Assembly (NCBI GenBank): GCA_029747015.1
Contig: JAKOGI010000057.1
Span: 572,501 to 636,500, forward strand
DNA: 64,000 bases
DNA from: Carnegiea gigantea
Lineage: Eukaryota; Streptophyta; Magnoliopsida; Caryophyllales; Cactaceae
Direction: 5' to 3'
Position numbers and translations under genes: made by a program. Shown one piece after another: positions 11,447-21,680 of this stretch. Position 1 is the stretch's first letter. Every line of letters begins with the position of its first letter. Under the pieces are notes generated by a model. That model was not told where the DNA came from. It ran no database searches and was given only the letters and a program-made list of their open reading frames with translations.

Positions 11447-12110
11447 TCAAATCTTCTGGTTTTTCTTGTAATATCGACATTGAGATCTCTTATGATCTAG
11501 CTTCTCACAGTAATAACAAAATAGTTTAAGGTGAGATTTAGATCTTCCCCTAAACTTATGATGTCCTTTATTTCTCTCGCAGTTCTCACTTCTCCCATGG
11601 TTGTCAGCAAAATTGGCTTCAGATTGTATTATGATGCCTCTTTCTTTCCTCCTTGTTTCTTGGTTTAGTAGATTGTCAATCACAGTATCCATAATGAGTT
11701 TTCCTACTGGGGCATAGTTACTCAATGTAACTACCAATGTGTCCTAATTCTCAGGAAAGGAATTGAGAAGCAGCAGTACCTGCAACTCTTGATCATGTTT
11801 CATTCAATCTTTGTTAATTGGTTTATAAGCCCCTAGAAATTGTTCAAGTGCTCAATTATATTTTGCCTATCCCTGTATTGGAGTTTCACCCACCTTCTTA
11901 TAAGGAGAGCTTTGTCACGTGGCATCTTCTTTTGGATCAAGGGATCAAGTTTTATCCAAAGAAGATATGCATTGTCAAATGTTAACATATGGTCAAATAA
12001 ACTTCGATCTTCTACTTTTGGATTATCGCAACTTCTTTCCGATTTAATGAAATCCATTCATTTTCATTTTTACCTCCTCATATATCTTTCTGCAAAGTAA
12101 GCTCAAAAAG
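11447..12110 (-). pseudogene. Copia 2 gag
   Basis: Two minus-strand pieces make up a copia-type gag (UBN2 family). Piece 11833-12057 has the helical LL-RR-LQ...IIEHLNNF pattern. Piece 11447-11737 has ETRRKERG, then an intact zinc knuckle CYYCEKLDHKRSQC at residues 74-87. A stop and a frame change separate the pieces. Confidence 0.8.
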
Positions 12111-12244
12111 GTGTATGCAAATTAGATAGTCCTCCATCACAGCCTTCTAGTACAAGTAATTATCTACAGTAAGTTTGATCATATCACCAACATAAGTGGC
12201 AACTCCCATCATCTTGATTACACAAGAATATCGTTTCTCTACCT

Positions 12245-12257
12245 GACGCTGATACCA
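12245..12257 (-). other. Copia 2 primer-binding site (initiator tRNA-Met)
   Basis: The minus strand reads TGGTATCAGCGTC, one base inside the 5' LTR. The first nine bases match the common TGGTATCAGAGC site complementary to initiator tRNA-Met. Confidence 0.8.
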
Positions 12258-12258
12258 T

Positions 12259-12820
12259 TGTTGGAAAAAGGTGGATTGATAATGTGGAAGTGAATTAATT
12301 CCTTCTTTGTGCAGTTAAGATGGGCAATTAAAAATAAAGAAATATTAAAGATGGAGGCACCCGAATTTTTACATGAAAAACCCTCCAAAACGAAGGTAGA
12401 AACCACGAGACCACCAGTCCAAAAAATACTTCCACTATTTTATAGTAGAAATACAAATGATATCTCCTCTAAACAATATAGAGGGAAACTCTTAATGCTT
12501 CCCCCAATTAGGATGGAATACAAAAATAACTCTCATACAAAAATAACTCTCAAGTGTTTCTCCCATTTGGTGTTTTTTTTTGGGTCTTTCTTGTTGTGTT
12601 TGGTAAAGGTAGATAATGCCTTAAAGATCTTTTGGAAGAACTATTACTAAGGAAAACTTCTTTCCTAAAGAAACACGTCACTCTTCTTTATTCTAATAAC
12701 TAAGTTTTGAATACTTCCTTAATGTTTCCCCTGGTTTTCTTCTTGTCTTTATTTCTCTCTGTTCTTTTTGATTGTTTTTAGTCATGACAATTCCTACCCA
12801 TTAAGGAAGGAATCCCAACA
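12259..12820 (-). repeat. Copia 2 5' LTR (562 bp)
   Basis: Ends are TGTTGGAAA...CCCAACA on the plus strand. The inner edge is set by the primer site and the outer edge by the CA end. The outer flank is ATATA (12821-12825); the partner flank is outside the window. The other LTR is not visible, so the outer edge rests on the terminal motif alone. Confidence 0.72.
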
Positions 12821-13636
12821 ATATACATGTGTGTATAAATTGAACTAAACTAAACTAAAATTATTAACACTGAAATATAAATTGGACTCATTTTGAAAAA
12901 GATAGTTGAAGAGAATATAGTCTTGTGCAATTATCAGCTTTACATCACTTTTGCTTTTCTCTCCTTAAAAGGTGACAGTAAACACACTATTGATTAAGTT
13001 TTCCATTAAAAATTGTATCATTTCGATGGGACTAATATTTGATACAAATGTAAGATATTAATGTTAAATGTTATTGATATAGAGGTGGACAAAACTTTAA
13101 TGTTAGGTCATATAAACATGCTCTGTCGGGACACCACAAAGAGGAAGATCAATCCAACATAAGATCGATCCAATCATACTGAGGACAAGAGTAAAAAATC
13201 ATAAAAATGGTAGTAGCTTCACCACAGGGTTTAAATTGTAGTGATTATTCAACCCAACAAGTTTATCAAAGCTAGCTACAAATAACAAGTCAACCCTTTC
13301 TATGCTCAAGCGAGCCATTAGACATATACATTCATTTACAAGTGAATAAATTCATGTTATCTTGATGAGGAATTAGGTGCCATATTTTATTTTGGATATA
13401 TAAATAACATTAAACTCTTCCACCATGGCCGTTTCCCATTTCTTAGATTTACTGGTCTAAGAATAGTCATGGGCTAAGACATGTCACAGAGATACGACGA
13501 GGGCAGGAAAAGTGGACTAGGAGATAGAGAGGGTTGGTATGATGGGAACACCCCCTAGGCTCAAATGGAAGACGAGGCAAAATGGACTTGGTTTCTTAGC
13601 AAAGGAAGATACGCTTGATTCTGTTAGATTCAGGCA
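12821..13636. other. Unassigned flank between copia 2 and the LINE remnant
   Basis: AT-rich sequence with no open frame that I can assign. It may be further decayed LINE sequence, because recognisable LINE pieces start just to the right in the same orientation. Confidence 0.4.
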
Positions 13637-13840
13637 CTAAAGCAGGCTATAGAAAAGTTTGTTCATGAAAGGAGACATGACACCTAGCATAGATTCAAAC
13701 TGTACTGAGATCAAGACACTGATAGCCTGACACTCATATTTTCCCATCATTAATTGGGTCAAACCTAAGAAAATAGAGATGCCAAAGGCAAGTATATCAT
13801 AATTGCTAAAATCAAAACTTAGACTACACAACCACTCAAA
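13637..13840 (-). pseudogene. Possible LINE endonuclease fragment
   Basis: A short minus-strand frame carries MMGKYECQAISVLI followed by ESMLGVMSPFMN. This weakly matches the part of plant L1 endonucleases where a strand of YS(V/I)S(V/C)L precedes V.G(V/I)YGPN. It lies downstream of the LINE ORF1 remnant in the correct order. Weak evidence; it could be unrelated. Confidence 0.3.
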
Positions 13841-14217
13841 AGTAGAAATGCTCTAAAAGTCTGCTAACTTTCATTGGATAAGCTATAGAAGTACTCTCAA
13901 AACACATCCACTTTTAGCAAGCAATGCACTTTAAGAATACCAATGACCACCTGAAGGAATATAATCTCATTCTTCAAAATATGTTGTTTTTGCTCAAAAT
14001 TGACTCTTCAGGCTTAGTTTTTCTCTTCAAGCTCTTTCCTTAGGCTCCATGTTATCCTCCTTATAGCAGGAGTGCCATCTCCAATGACAGAGATGCCAAG
14101 CTGCTTGTCTAACTCCGAGGCTTCTCAAGCAATCATTGTAGGCGTAGAAGAGTCTTGTTTAGCTTTCTCATGCTGCTTTTCTTGAATATCTACGCATTTG
14201 TTCTTGGTGCATACCTT

Positions 14218-15640
14218 CTACTTTACACTCTTTCTCAACTTAATGCTTTTGGTAGGCTGAATAACTTCTCCTTTTTCCAACTTGCACGATGGTTGCACAA
14301 GGAATTTCTTGGCTCTATCACTTGACACACCCTCCTTTGTAGCTCGAGGATTAACAAACTCAAGCTTAGTATTTGCCTTACGGACTGTCCCAAACAAGGC
14401 ATCCGATACTGTTTTGCTCTCTAAGATAGCCCCATCATTGTTGTTATCATCCTGAGAGTTCATTTGGTTTGTACCATCTGAAGTATTCTATTCAAGATTG
14501 TTCTGGCCGTGTTATACAATTGGTGATGAAGATTCTCCAACAAATTCCAAAGCATCTACCTCATGTGGGTTAGAAGTCTCCTTAGGTGCATTATCAACAT
14601 TTTTGCTAGCCTCGATCTTCAAAAAGCCAAGATTATAGGAATGCTCGCATATTTTTATAGGAGGCTTCATCTTGAATAATTGGATGGAGCCAATAGCTTC
14701 TAGCATGTTGATTCCACACCTATTGACTCTAAGATAGAGTAAAAGTTCAACTTTGATTGGATCCAAAGAACAAGTTTTAACAATGATTTTGGCATATGCT
14801 AATGAAGATTTGCTCTTGCTAGCATAATCAAGGCCAAATCACCAACTTTAGAAGCAATCAACTCTAAGTTCTCCTTACTCTGCCCATGGGATGGGTGGCC
14901 AAAGATCTCCACCTATGTCTTCCTAGTTTAGCAAACTTCATTCTCATTCAACAATTTGAATTCTTCAAATTAGTTGTGAAGGATACATGCTTCATTCTTT
15001 AACACATCCTCTGCTTCTTCGATATAACCAAAGCTTAAGATGAATTTATAAAGAACCATATCCTTAGCTTTCGAAGGCATTAGAAGTTTAGCAAAAATGG
15101 TCATTTCAAGTATTGCAACATCTCTAGGTTCATTTGTTGTGCACACTAGGCTTGCTCTCAACCATTCCAAGTTCCCTTCACAAACCTCCCCTGTGATTAA
15201 TGGAATGACCCTCCTTTGCCTTGACTTTCGTCACTCAACTTGACTTCAAGATATTGCTTCTACAAGTTTTTAGGCCTCTAAAATTGGTTGAATTCTAGAC
15301 AATTTTCACCTCCACCTCTTTGATGATACCTACATTTTTCAAACTTAGTCTATCCAACCTCTAAATGGTGGCCTCTAATTATATTTCCGATCGAGTCTCG
15401 AACTGCACAGATAGCTTCTTCTCTTTGCTTGAATTTAACAAAATCAAATTTCTTGTGGTACATCCTCCTTTTGTTGGGAATGTAGGCTTCCAAATTTGAA
15501 AAATAGTTTCGAAAGAGAGGAAGTATCAACGACTCACTGCTCCATTGAAGTGAAAGAAATAGCTACCTAAATATTCTGATACTCTAAAAAGGTCGTAAAA
15601 TTAAAGAGTTTGTGAAGAAGATCTGAAAACCCAACAATTT
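14218..15640 (-). pseudogene. LINE ORF1 remnant (RRM-like plus DUF4283-like)
   Basis: The minus strand near 15360-15480 gives MYHKKFDFVKFKQREEAICA, the RNP1-like part of an RNA-recognition motif. It is followed by EWLRASLVCTTNEPRD, LYKFILSFGYIEEAEDVL and, in other frames, NENEVC and GHPSHGQSKENL. That order is characteristic of plant L1-type ORF1 proteins and related DUF4283 proteins. The pieces 14970-15170, 14512-14766 and 14218-14463 are separated by stops. Copia 1 is inserted at 15772, and the 5' continuation should lie beyond 28,921. Old and non-functional. Confidence 0.55.
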
Positions 15641-15777
15641 TCAGTCGCTTGATCAAACTCCATGTGCTTGTGTGTCTTATGACTCCTTGACTTTCAAGCA
15701 CAACTTCCGACACTGGTTTTAGTAATGGTGGCTTAAGGCCATAGTCGAGGCTGTCTCTGGCAATTTGCTTTGGTTAG

Positions 15778-16072
15778 TGTTGGAAGAATTAGGACTAACC
15801 TGGATGCGAAAGCGTACTGTCGGTAATAATCCACGATAATAAAAAAAACTAGGCGGCTACCAGAGTCGCCTTAATAATCACGTCCTAAACCCAAGAACCC
15901 GATGGATGGTGGTTCAGCTGTGAGAGAGAAATAGGAGAATATGAGAGGTGTAATCAGTGTCTCACTTGCTGACCCCCTAAGCACCCCTTATATAGTTTGG
16001 GGTGTGGCTAGGGTTGTTGCCCTAAGCAACATAAGTGGCCGTTGGGCCTAAACCTATTAGGCCCGACCAAAA
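15778..16072 (-). repeat. Copia 1 3' LTR (295 bp)
   Basis: Same length as the right LTR and closely similar throughout. The CA end has decayed to AA. The preceding flank is the TSD GTTAG. Confidence 0.93.
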
Positions 16073-16091
16073 GCTCCCACTCGGCCACTTA
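16073..16091 (-). other. Copia 1 polypurine tract
   Basis: The minus strand reads GGCCGAGTGGGAGC directly against the 3' LTR, a typical copia purine tract (AGTGGGAG core). Confidence 0.75.
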
Positions 16092-16989
16092 GGCCATAAA
16101 ACACGTGTTCTCCATGTACCACAACCTCTCACGCTTCATACTAGGAATAGGACGTGCGACCAAAAATAACAAGTAGTGTTATATTAAGTTACCATCCAAC
16201 TAACATAACACTTTCAAGAAATGCGATATCCCAAAACCATCCCAGTGCATCACCAGTGGCATTTCAATTCCCTCATACCTGATATATCATATGATTATGC
16301 TCTCAACATAAGCGCTTGGGCTGATATGGTGATGGTGGATTGGTTTTTCCTTAAACACTCATGAAATTTCATCTTAGCTTAACTGCTTTCCTAACGTGTT
16401 CTCGCTGAACCGTATACATCATGGTTCTTGAGAATCACATTAAGGTAGCATCATTAAGTTTCGACTTAATATCATAGCTTTAAGTCAAAGGGTTATCGTC
16501 CATAGGGTCACACAGTGACAAGTGATAGGGAATTCAATTATCACCCCACATATGGGTCGTCTCATAAGCACACACAGTATGAGATGTGTGTCACGGCATA
16601 GCTCCCACTCAGCTGGTTCGTCACTCTTTATGTCATGCAAATCGTCAATCTAGATTTTCACCCAAAAATCTAACCTGAGCCACTAGATCAACATACTGAA
16701 TGTTGTTCTTGACACTCAAGATTCGGCTTTTTAAGACTTCAATATGAAAACTTATTTCATACTCGACTCCCTCGAGCCTCATCTTAGTCTCACCAAGGCG
16801 ACTATATTCATTCTACTCATACACTTCCAGTGTGAGTAATCAATATTGCACACCTAGTGCTAATATGATTTAGTTTCATCCTACCCGCTACAAAAGAAGC
16901 ATGTCCATCACGTAACAAGACACGTCTAAATACCAAACCTCGTGAATTCCAAGACTCAACCAATGAGCTTTGAACGTATTACTAAGAAT
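16092..16989 (-). other. Copia 1 3' untranslated region
   Basis: About 0.9 kb between RNase H and the polypurine tract. No coding frame is supportable. It is part of the element by position. Confidence 0.55.
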
Positions 16990-18130
16990 GGGTTTAGTCA
17001 AGGGAACATATCACCTTGTTAATGTACATATATATACCATATGGCAATGCTTTTGTCTCTATGGTACAAGACACACAATCTACTTCCATAGCTAATATTG
17101 TTGTGCAGCTTTGCTTCTTTGCACACCATGACATGGCTCTCCCACTCAGGTTGAAGGCATGTCCTGAGGTTGACTTAGACTCATCTAAGTCACTACCCCA
17201 ATCAATATTTGAGTATCCTCTCAACTCGAGGCCTCCTCCTTGATAGCAAAAACAGAGTTATCAATACCACGAAGGTAGCGCTTGATTCTCTTGACGACTT
17301 GCCAACCAGCAAGTTTTGGGTTACTTCGACAACGACTTATCAAACTAACCGCAAAGTAATGTCGGGTCATGTACATAACATGGCTTACAATAAGCTTACT
17401 ATGATACTAAGGTTAGGAACTTTTGTTCATTATCTCTATTTTGTCATCTGTTTTAGAGCATTGAGCAAGACTCAAGGTTGAATCCTTCTCAAGTGGAGTA
17501 TCTATGGGTTAGGAATTATAAATCCAAAATCGTTTCAAGACACTTTGATGCATGCTTCTTGGGACGGTTTTGGATTATTTCCACTTCTAGGACATACCTA
17601 GTTTCACCCGTGTCCTTTGTCTCAAAGACATGGAGTGACTACCTTTTAATAGTTTTAATCATCTCCAAGTTGTTCCTAGTCAACAGTATATCATTAACGT
17701 GAGGAACGTAATCCCCATGTTGATCTTTTGACATATACAATGGTATTCTGACACCATAGAAAAGCCAAAAATGGCTTTATGGAATCCAGAATACCAAAAA
17801 CTGGAAGATTGCTTAAGATCACATATGGACCTTTTAAAATGACACACATTGTCCTCTTATCCCTTTGATACAAAATCAATGGATTAGTCTATATAAATCT
17901 CTTTCTCAAGATCACCATTGAGAAAAACAATCTTTACTCCATTTCGAACTCAAAGTCCGAATGGGAAACCAGGGCTAGGAGTATCCGGGCCTGAACTTAT
18001 CAATTGAACTATCCATACGATGTTTTATCTTGAAGACTTACATCGGAGTGGAGTTTCAATGAGTTCTCAAGCCTTGTCAGTGAGTCCATCTCATTCCCTA
18101 TAACATCCAGTCATTTTCTGTGATTTAGTG
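16990..18130 (-). pseudogene. Copia 1 reverse transcriptase and RNase H
   Basis: On the minus strand, FLNGDLEKEIYID (near 17.9 kb), CHFKRSICDLKQSS and MVSEYHC are the copia RVT_2 middle part. The catalytic motif near 17.68 kb reads YVPHVNDILLT, so the YVDD is changed to VND. Then follow SHVMYMTRHYFAVSL and KRIKRYLRG, which join it to RNase H. RNase H starts GYSNIDWGSDLDESKSTSGH at about 17220, keeping its first catalytic Asp. Multiple stops and frame changes are present. Confidence 0.85.
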
Positions 18131-18844
18131 AGCCAATCGCCTCTTGAAAAGAGGTAGATCCCTAATCTCCCGATGGAGTACATAAGAATATTTCTTTTCC
18201 AATTTGAAAAAAAATATTGAGGAATTCTTCCACGCTTAGTCCCTGATTAAGAAGAGAAGATTACTCCCACTATCTATTGGAGGTGAGATCCTGAACATGA
18301 GGACTAACTGCATGTTCAGGAATAACTCTCCTCAACAATTAGAGATTGAAGACGAATCTCATTCTTCTTGACAGACAAACCTTCACCATTCTTACCAAGT
18401 AAGGAATGTGTACCATCCTCGGTGACTTAGTGAGAACTCAAATCCTCCCCCTCACCGAGAGGTGGCTGAAGGTCTTATTGTAACGTATACAAATTTAGGC
18501 CCTTTTCAATTACACCAAATGCTAAGAAACTCATCCTTAAGAAAATCAACATTGCGGGATGTTGTTTCACAAAGAAAATATTCATGATCTCAATTGGTTC
18601 AAAGAGTCTTAATATTTCATACCAATTGAGTCCTACTACCGCTATAAAGTATATGAACACATCGAGTATTTAATAACGGTGGGATAGTAGGTACATATAC
18701 CTATATCATGAATATATATAGCTCCATGATAGGCTTTCATATTCATGGACCCACAGATGTCTAAAGCGAACGAATGCTAAGGGATTTGATGGACTCGAAA
18801 TCTTACCTTAAAAAAAAAAATATTTCCTATTGCTTTACTAGCTA
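18131..18844 (-). pseudogene. Copia 1 integrase remnant
   Basis: The minus strand from about 18790 gives LDICGSMNMKAYHG, matching the integrase core start (SD.CGPM). At 18.66-18.48 kb comes RNVDFLKDEFLSIW, like the post-integrase RNVTFLEDEFPS stretch seen in several copia elements. The central part of the core, including the second Asp and Glu, is deleted. Copy B separates this from the gag/protease half. Confidence 0.68.
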
Positions 18845-18849
18845 GGCAT

Positions 18850-20239
18850 TATTGAACGGTAAATTTACCTATTTTACGTGCCTCTTTCACCCACTTTTAG
18901 CTCGTATAATAACTTAATCTTTGGGGTTTTACCTTGTTTTATTTGTGTTTTTGTAGGAAACAACTCCAAATCAAACAAGCGTTGCGGAAAGGGACGAAGA
19001 TGGGACAAAACGACGAAAAACAGCGAAAACCGACGAAAATCGGCAAAGTGGGGCAAAACCGGGGGAGAAGGCCACCGTGCCAGCAAGGTGGCACGGTGTG
19101 GCCGTGCCACGTGGCACGGCCTGACCGTGCCACCTGGCACGGTCGTGCCACCCCCCCAGTTCGTCGGGCCTCGGTTTTTCTATTTAAGCTTCGTTCGGGC
19201 GTCTTCGCGAGGGAGTTCGTTGGGTCGTCGGGGGTCTTTGCTCTGGCGATTTTGTAGGATTAGTTTAGGTGAGATTTTAGTTAAGAAGGGAGATTAGTTT
19301 AGGATTGAAGATTGTAACATTGGATTCAACCTTTGGATTTCAAGTTCTTCATCAATTCAAGACTAAGTTTCCTTCTCTTTTATCTTTCTAGTTTTTTATG
19401 TTCTTGTTAATTATGTTTTGTTGATTTTGATTCTTGTATTGGTTTTGGTCGATTTATGTGTTTAAATTTCATTGTTAATTTATGTTGTTTAGTTGTTTAG
19501 ATTTGTTTTATTTCATTCCGTTTTGTTCTTCAAGTCTATGTTCTTGTTGGTTAGTTTAGGTTTTCACGCGTTTTTCATGATTTGTTGGTAGATTGTGTTG
19601 GCTTGAATTGTGATTAGCCTCTTGATGGCTAATTGATCTTGTACTAGGCCTAACCATACCCAATCTATGCCTAGAACTTAGAGTTTCCCTTCACGCCCGC
19701 CAAATGTTCGATGAAATGCCTGAGAGAGTTTTCATCCATATTTTTGGGCGATTGACTTATGCTGAGAGGTGAGGTCAATTTGCTAGTGTGGGAGAGGGAA
19801 TAGCCGAGTTTGGGACACGAAAGTAGTATCCGAATCGAGCTAGGTCCGGGGTTGCTAGTTTTGTGGTCTAATTCGACTAACCCCACGAAAGTAGGTGGTT
19901 ACACGAATTAGACTAGCTCATGACCCTTGAGAGAGGGCTTGGGTGGTCTTTGAGGGTGCAACCGACCATTTCTTGTTCATAGCGTAGTTTGGGTGGGTTA
20001 GGACTCGTATTGATTAGTTGGTTCACTAATTGGTAAAATCACAATTCCAAGTCGCTTGTTTCTATATTTGTAGCGTAGTTTAGTTCCCCTCCTTCACCAT
20101 TGATCACGCCTGGATTGAGACGCTCTAGTAAACTCTGGTAGTTGAAAACACAATTCCCTGCGGACGACACCCCAAGTACTCAACGATACACATTGCACTT
20201 GGGGTTTATAAATATTAAAACTCTGTTTTTCTTGCAACA
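18850..20239 (+). repeat. 5' LTR of copy B (1390 bp)
   Basis: The LTR begins TATTGAACGG (TG mutated to TA; the 3' LTR has TGTTGAACG) and ends TTGCAACA. It differs from the 3' LTR by scattered bases and by about 51 bp more of the GC-rich dyad module. Confidence 0.95.
19068..19187 (+). promoter_or_regulatory. LTR promoter of copy B: dyad/G-box cluster and TATA box
   Basis: Bases 19074-19150 contain repeated GTGGCACGG / CCGTGCCAC half-sites in both orientations. The junction CCACGTGG at about 19107-19114 holds a perfect G-box core CACGTG (19108-19113), a site class bound by plant bZIP and bHLH factors. CTATTTAA at 19180-19187 is the TATA-like box, about 30 bp after the end of the cluster. The layout suggests an enhancer-plus-TATA promoter at the U3/R boundary; activity is inferred. 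Confidence 0.6.
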
Positions 20240-20245
20240 AGTTTT

Positions 20246-20263
20246 TGGCGCCGTTGCCGGGGA
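20246..20263 (+). other. Primer-binding site of copy B (tRNA-Asp)
   Basis: TGGCGCCGTTGCCGGGGA lies six bases after the 5' LTR. It is complementary to the 3' end of plant tRNA-Asp and is the primer site used by Athila-type and several other plant Ty3/gypsy elements. Confidence 0.9.
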
Positions 20264-20372
20264 ATTGGCGTTTTTCAATATTGGGGTTTACTTCAGCATT
20301 CGAGACTAGGCCTTTAGAAAATCCAAAAAAAAATCAAAAAAATCAAAAATTTCAAAAAAAAAAAAAGAAAAT

Positions 20373-21680
20373 ATGTCTCCTTTCCACTTCCCTCAACATG
20401 AGCATGAATTGTTTTGGCAATACTATGATAGATTACATGCTTTTCTTACTCATTGTGGTTATTGCTTCGAGAAGTGGGAAATTTTGAACATGGTCTATGA
20501 GGGTGTGACTTGTGAGACCCGTGCTCTTTTGGAGCATTGGGATTTCTGTGCTTGAAACGTTGATGAAGCTTGGGAATTACTTGAGTGGTTGGCTAGGGAT
20601 ACTTATGAATTTGAGACTAGTCAATTTACTTCATCCATCCCATCCCCCTTCATTCCTAATTTTACACCTCTTGCATGTGAGATCTGCCATCGTTCTGACC
20701 ATGATAGTGTTTCTTGTCCCTATCGTATTTCTGCTGATGGTTTTGCTAGAATTTCTAGTATGATAGAGGCCATGAACAAGAAACAAGTTGAGTTTGCTGA
20801 GATTGTTAATAAATCGAGGGAGTATGACCTATCACCCAAGATTGACCCTAGTTCTAGTGCTCCTAGACTTGATGTCAATCTGTGTGATGATGGTGCGTCT
20901 TTTCCTCCTCTAGAGTCCGGACTAGAGGAGGTGCTCGACCCTCCCTTACCTACTCTACCTCTTGTTGCTCCATCCCTACCTAGCACATTTAAGGACAACA
21001 CTTTGACCTATCCTGATCCACCTTTCCCTTTAGCTCAGTCGACGGAGTTCGGGGTAGGTGCGACATTTTGTGTTGGTGCTAGGGTCGATGGGGATGATTT
21101 CTGTCTTGAGTCAGACGGTACTTGTAGTGAGGTGCAGGATCTTGACAAGATTCTCGAGGGGGAGTCCTGTGTGGATGCTGTGGCTGTAGTTTCATCTAGT
21201 CCTGATCTTACTGACCATGTATCCCTCAACCCCCTTGATATTTCTCATGCTTCTTCATGTTCACTACCCTCCTCTTCCCCTGAGTACCATAATTTATCAC
21301 TCGTTGCATGTCATGATATGCTTGAGGGGAATGAGATAGACTGTATGGAGTCCCTAGGTGCCTTTAGAGGGTATGACCCCTCCCTTGACCCTTATAGTCT
21401 ATACCTAGAGGACATGCCTGGAAAAATCATCTTTCCTATTGAATTCAATCATTCTACTGATTTTTCTAAGGCATTTGATAAATTTAGGATAGCACTTACT
21501 ATTATTTCTGCATTCCTGTTTAAGTGCTCCTACTTACACTCATCTGAGTTGCAGGCTCAGGTGTTTGATAAACTTCTGCGAGCGTTGACAGCATCTGAGT
21601 TGGCGATGCGCATCCTGAACGCCGCCGAGGAGTGGCTGATGCTCCTCGCGCTTCCCCAACCTTGTCCTAGCGAGGTGTAG
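20373..21680 (+). pseudogene. Gag-like protein of copy B, one in-frame stop
   Basis: The frame starts at ATG 20373 after an A-rich leader and runs 435 codons to TAG at 21678-21680. Its only break is TGA at 20553-20555 (codon 61), where copies A and C have a sense codon. Residues about 8-75 match the C-terminal half of the retrotransposon gag domain (ELFW.YYDRLHAFL, W.IL..VYEGV..ETRALL). The zinc knuckle CEICHRSDHDSVSC lies at residues 102-115. A 200-residue acidic Ser/Pro-rich stretch follows, with LDVNLCDDGASFPPLESGLE strongly conserved in copy A. The C-terminus (STDFSKAFDKF ... AEEWLMLL) is also conserved in all three copies. No protease or polymerase follows. Known: gag packages element RNA. 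Inferred: this shortened gag does the same, or interacts with a partner element's gag. Confidence 0.82.

Larger units (their letters stand above)
5115..12820 (-). mobile_element. Ty1/copia retrotransposon 2 (Tork-like), interrupted and truncated by window
   Basis: On the minus strand, gag (12.1-11.45 kb), protease (11.3 kb), integrase (11.2-9.7 kb), reverse transcriptase (9.7-8.78 kb) and RNase H (5.62-5.12 kb) come in copia order. A 562-bp 5' LTR with initiator-Met primer site is at 12,259-12,820. The solo LTR at 5,626-8,770 separates reverse transcriptase from RNase H. Gag-only copy A has inserted after the last RNase H codons, so the polypurine tract and 3' LTR lie beyond position 1. The RNase H sequence resembles the Tork lineage, from my memory of that family. 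Many stops are TGA or TAG where CGA or CAG is expected, consistent with methylation-driven C-to-T decay. Confidence 0.88.

Noticed and set aside
18878..19297. 139- and 107-codon plus-strand frames across the 5' LTR of copy B
   Set aside because: They read through the LTR GC block; the 3' LTR equivalents differ in length and frame, and no start context or domain supports them.
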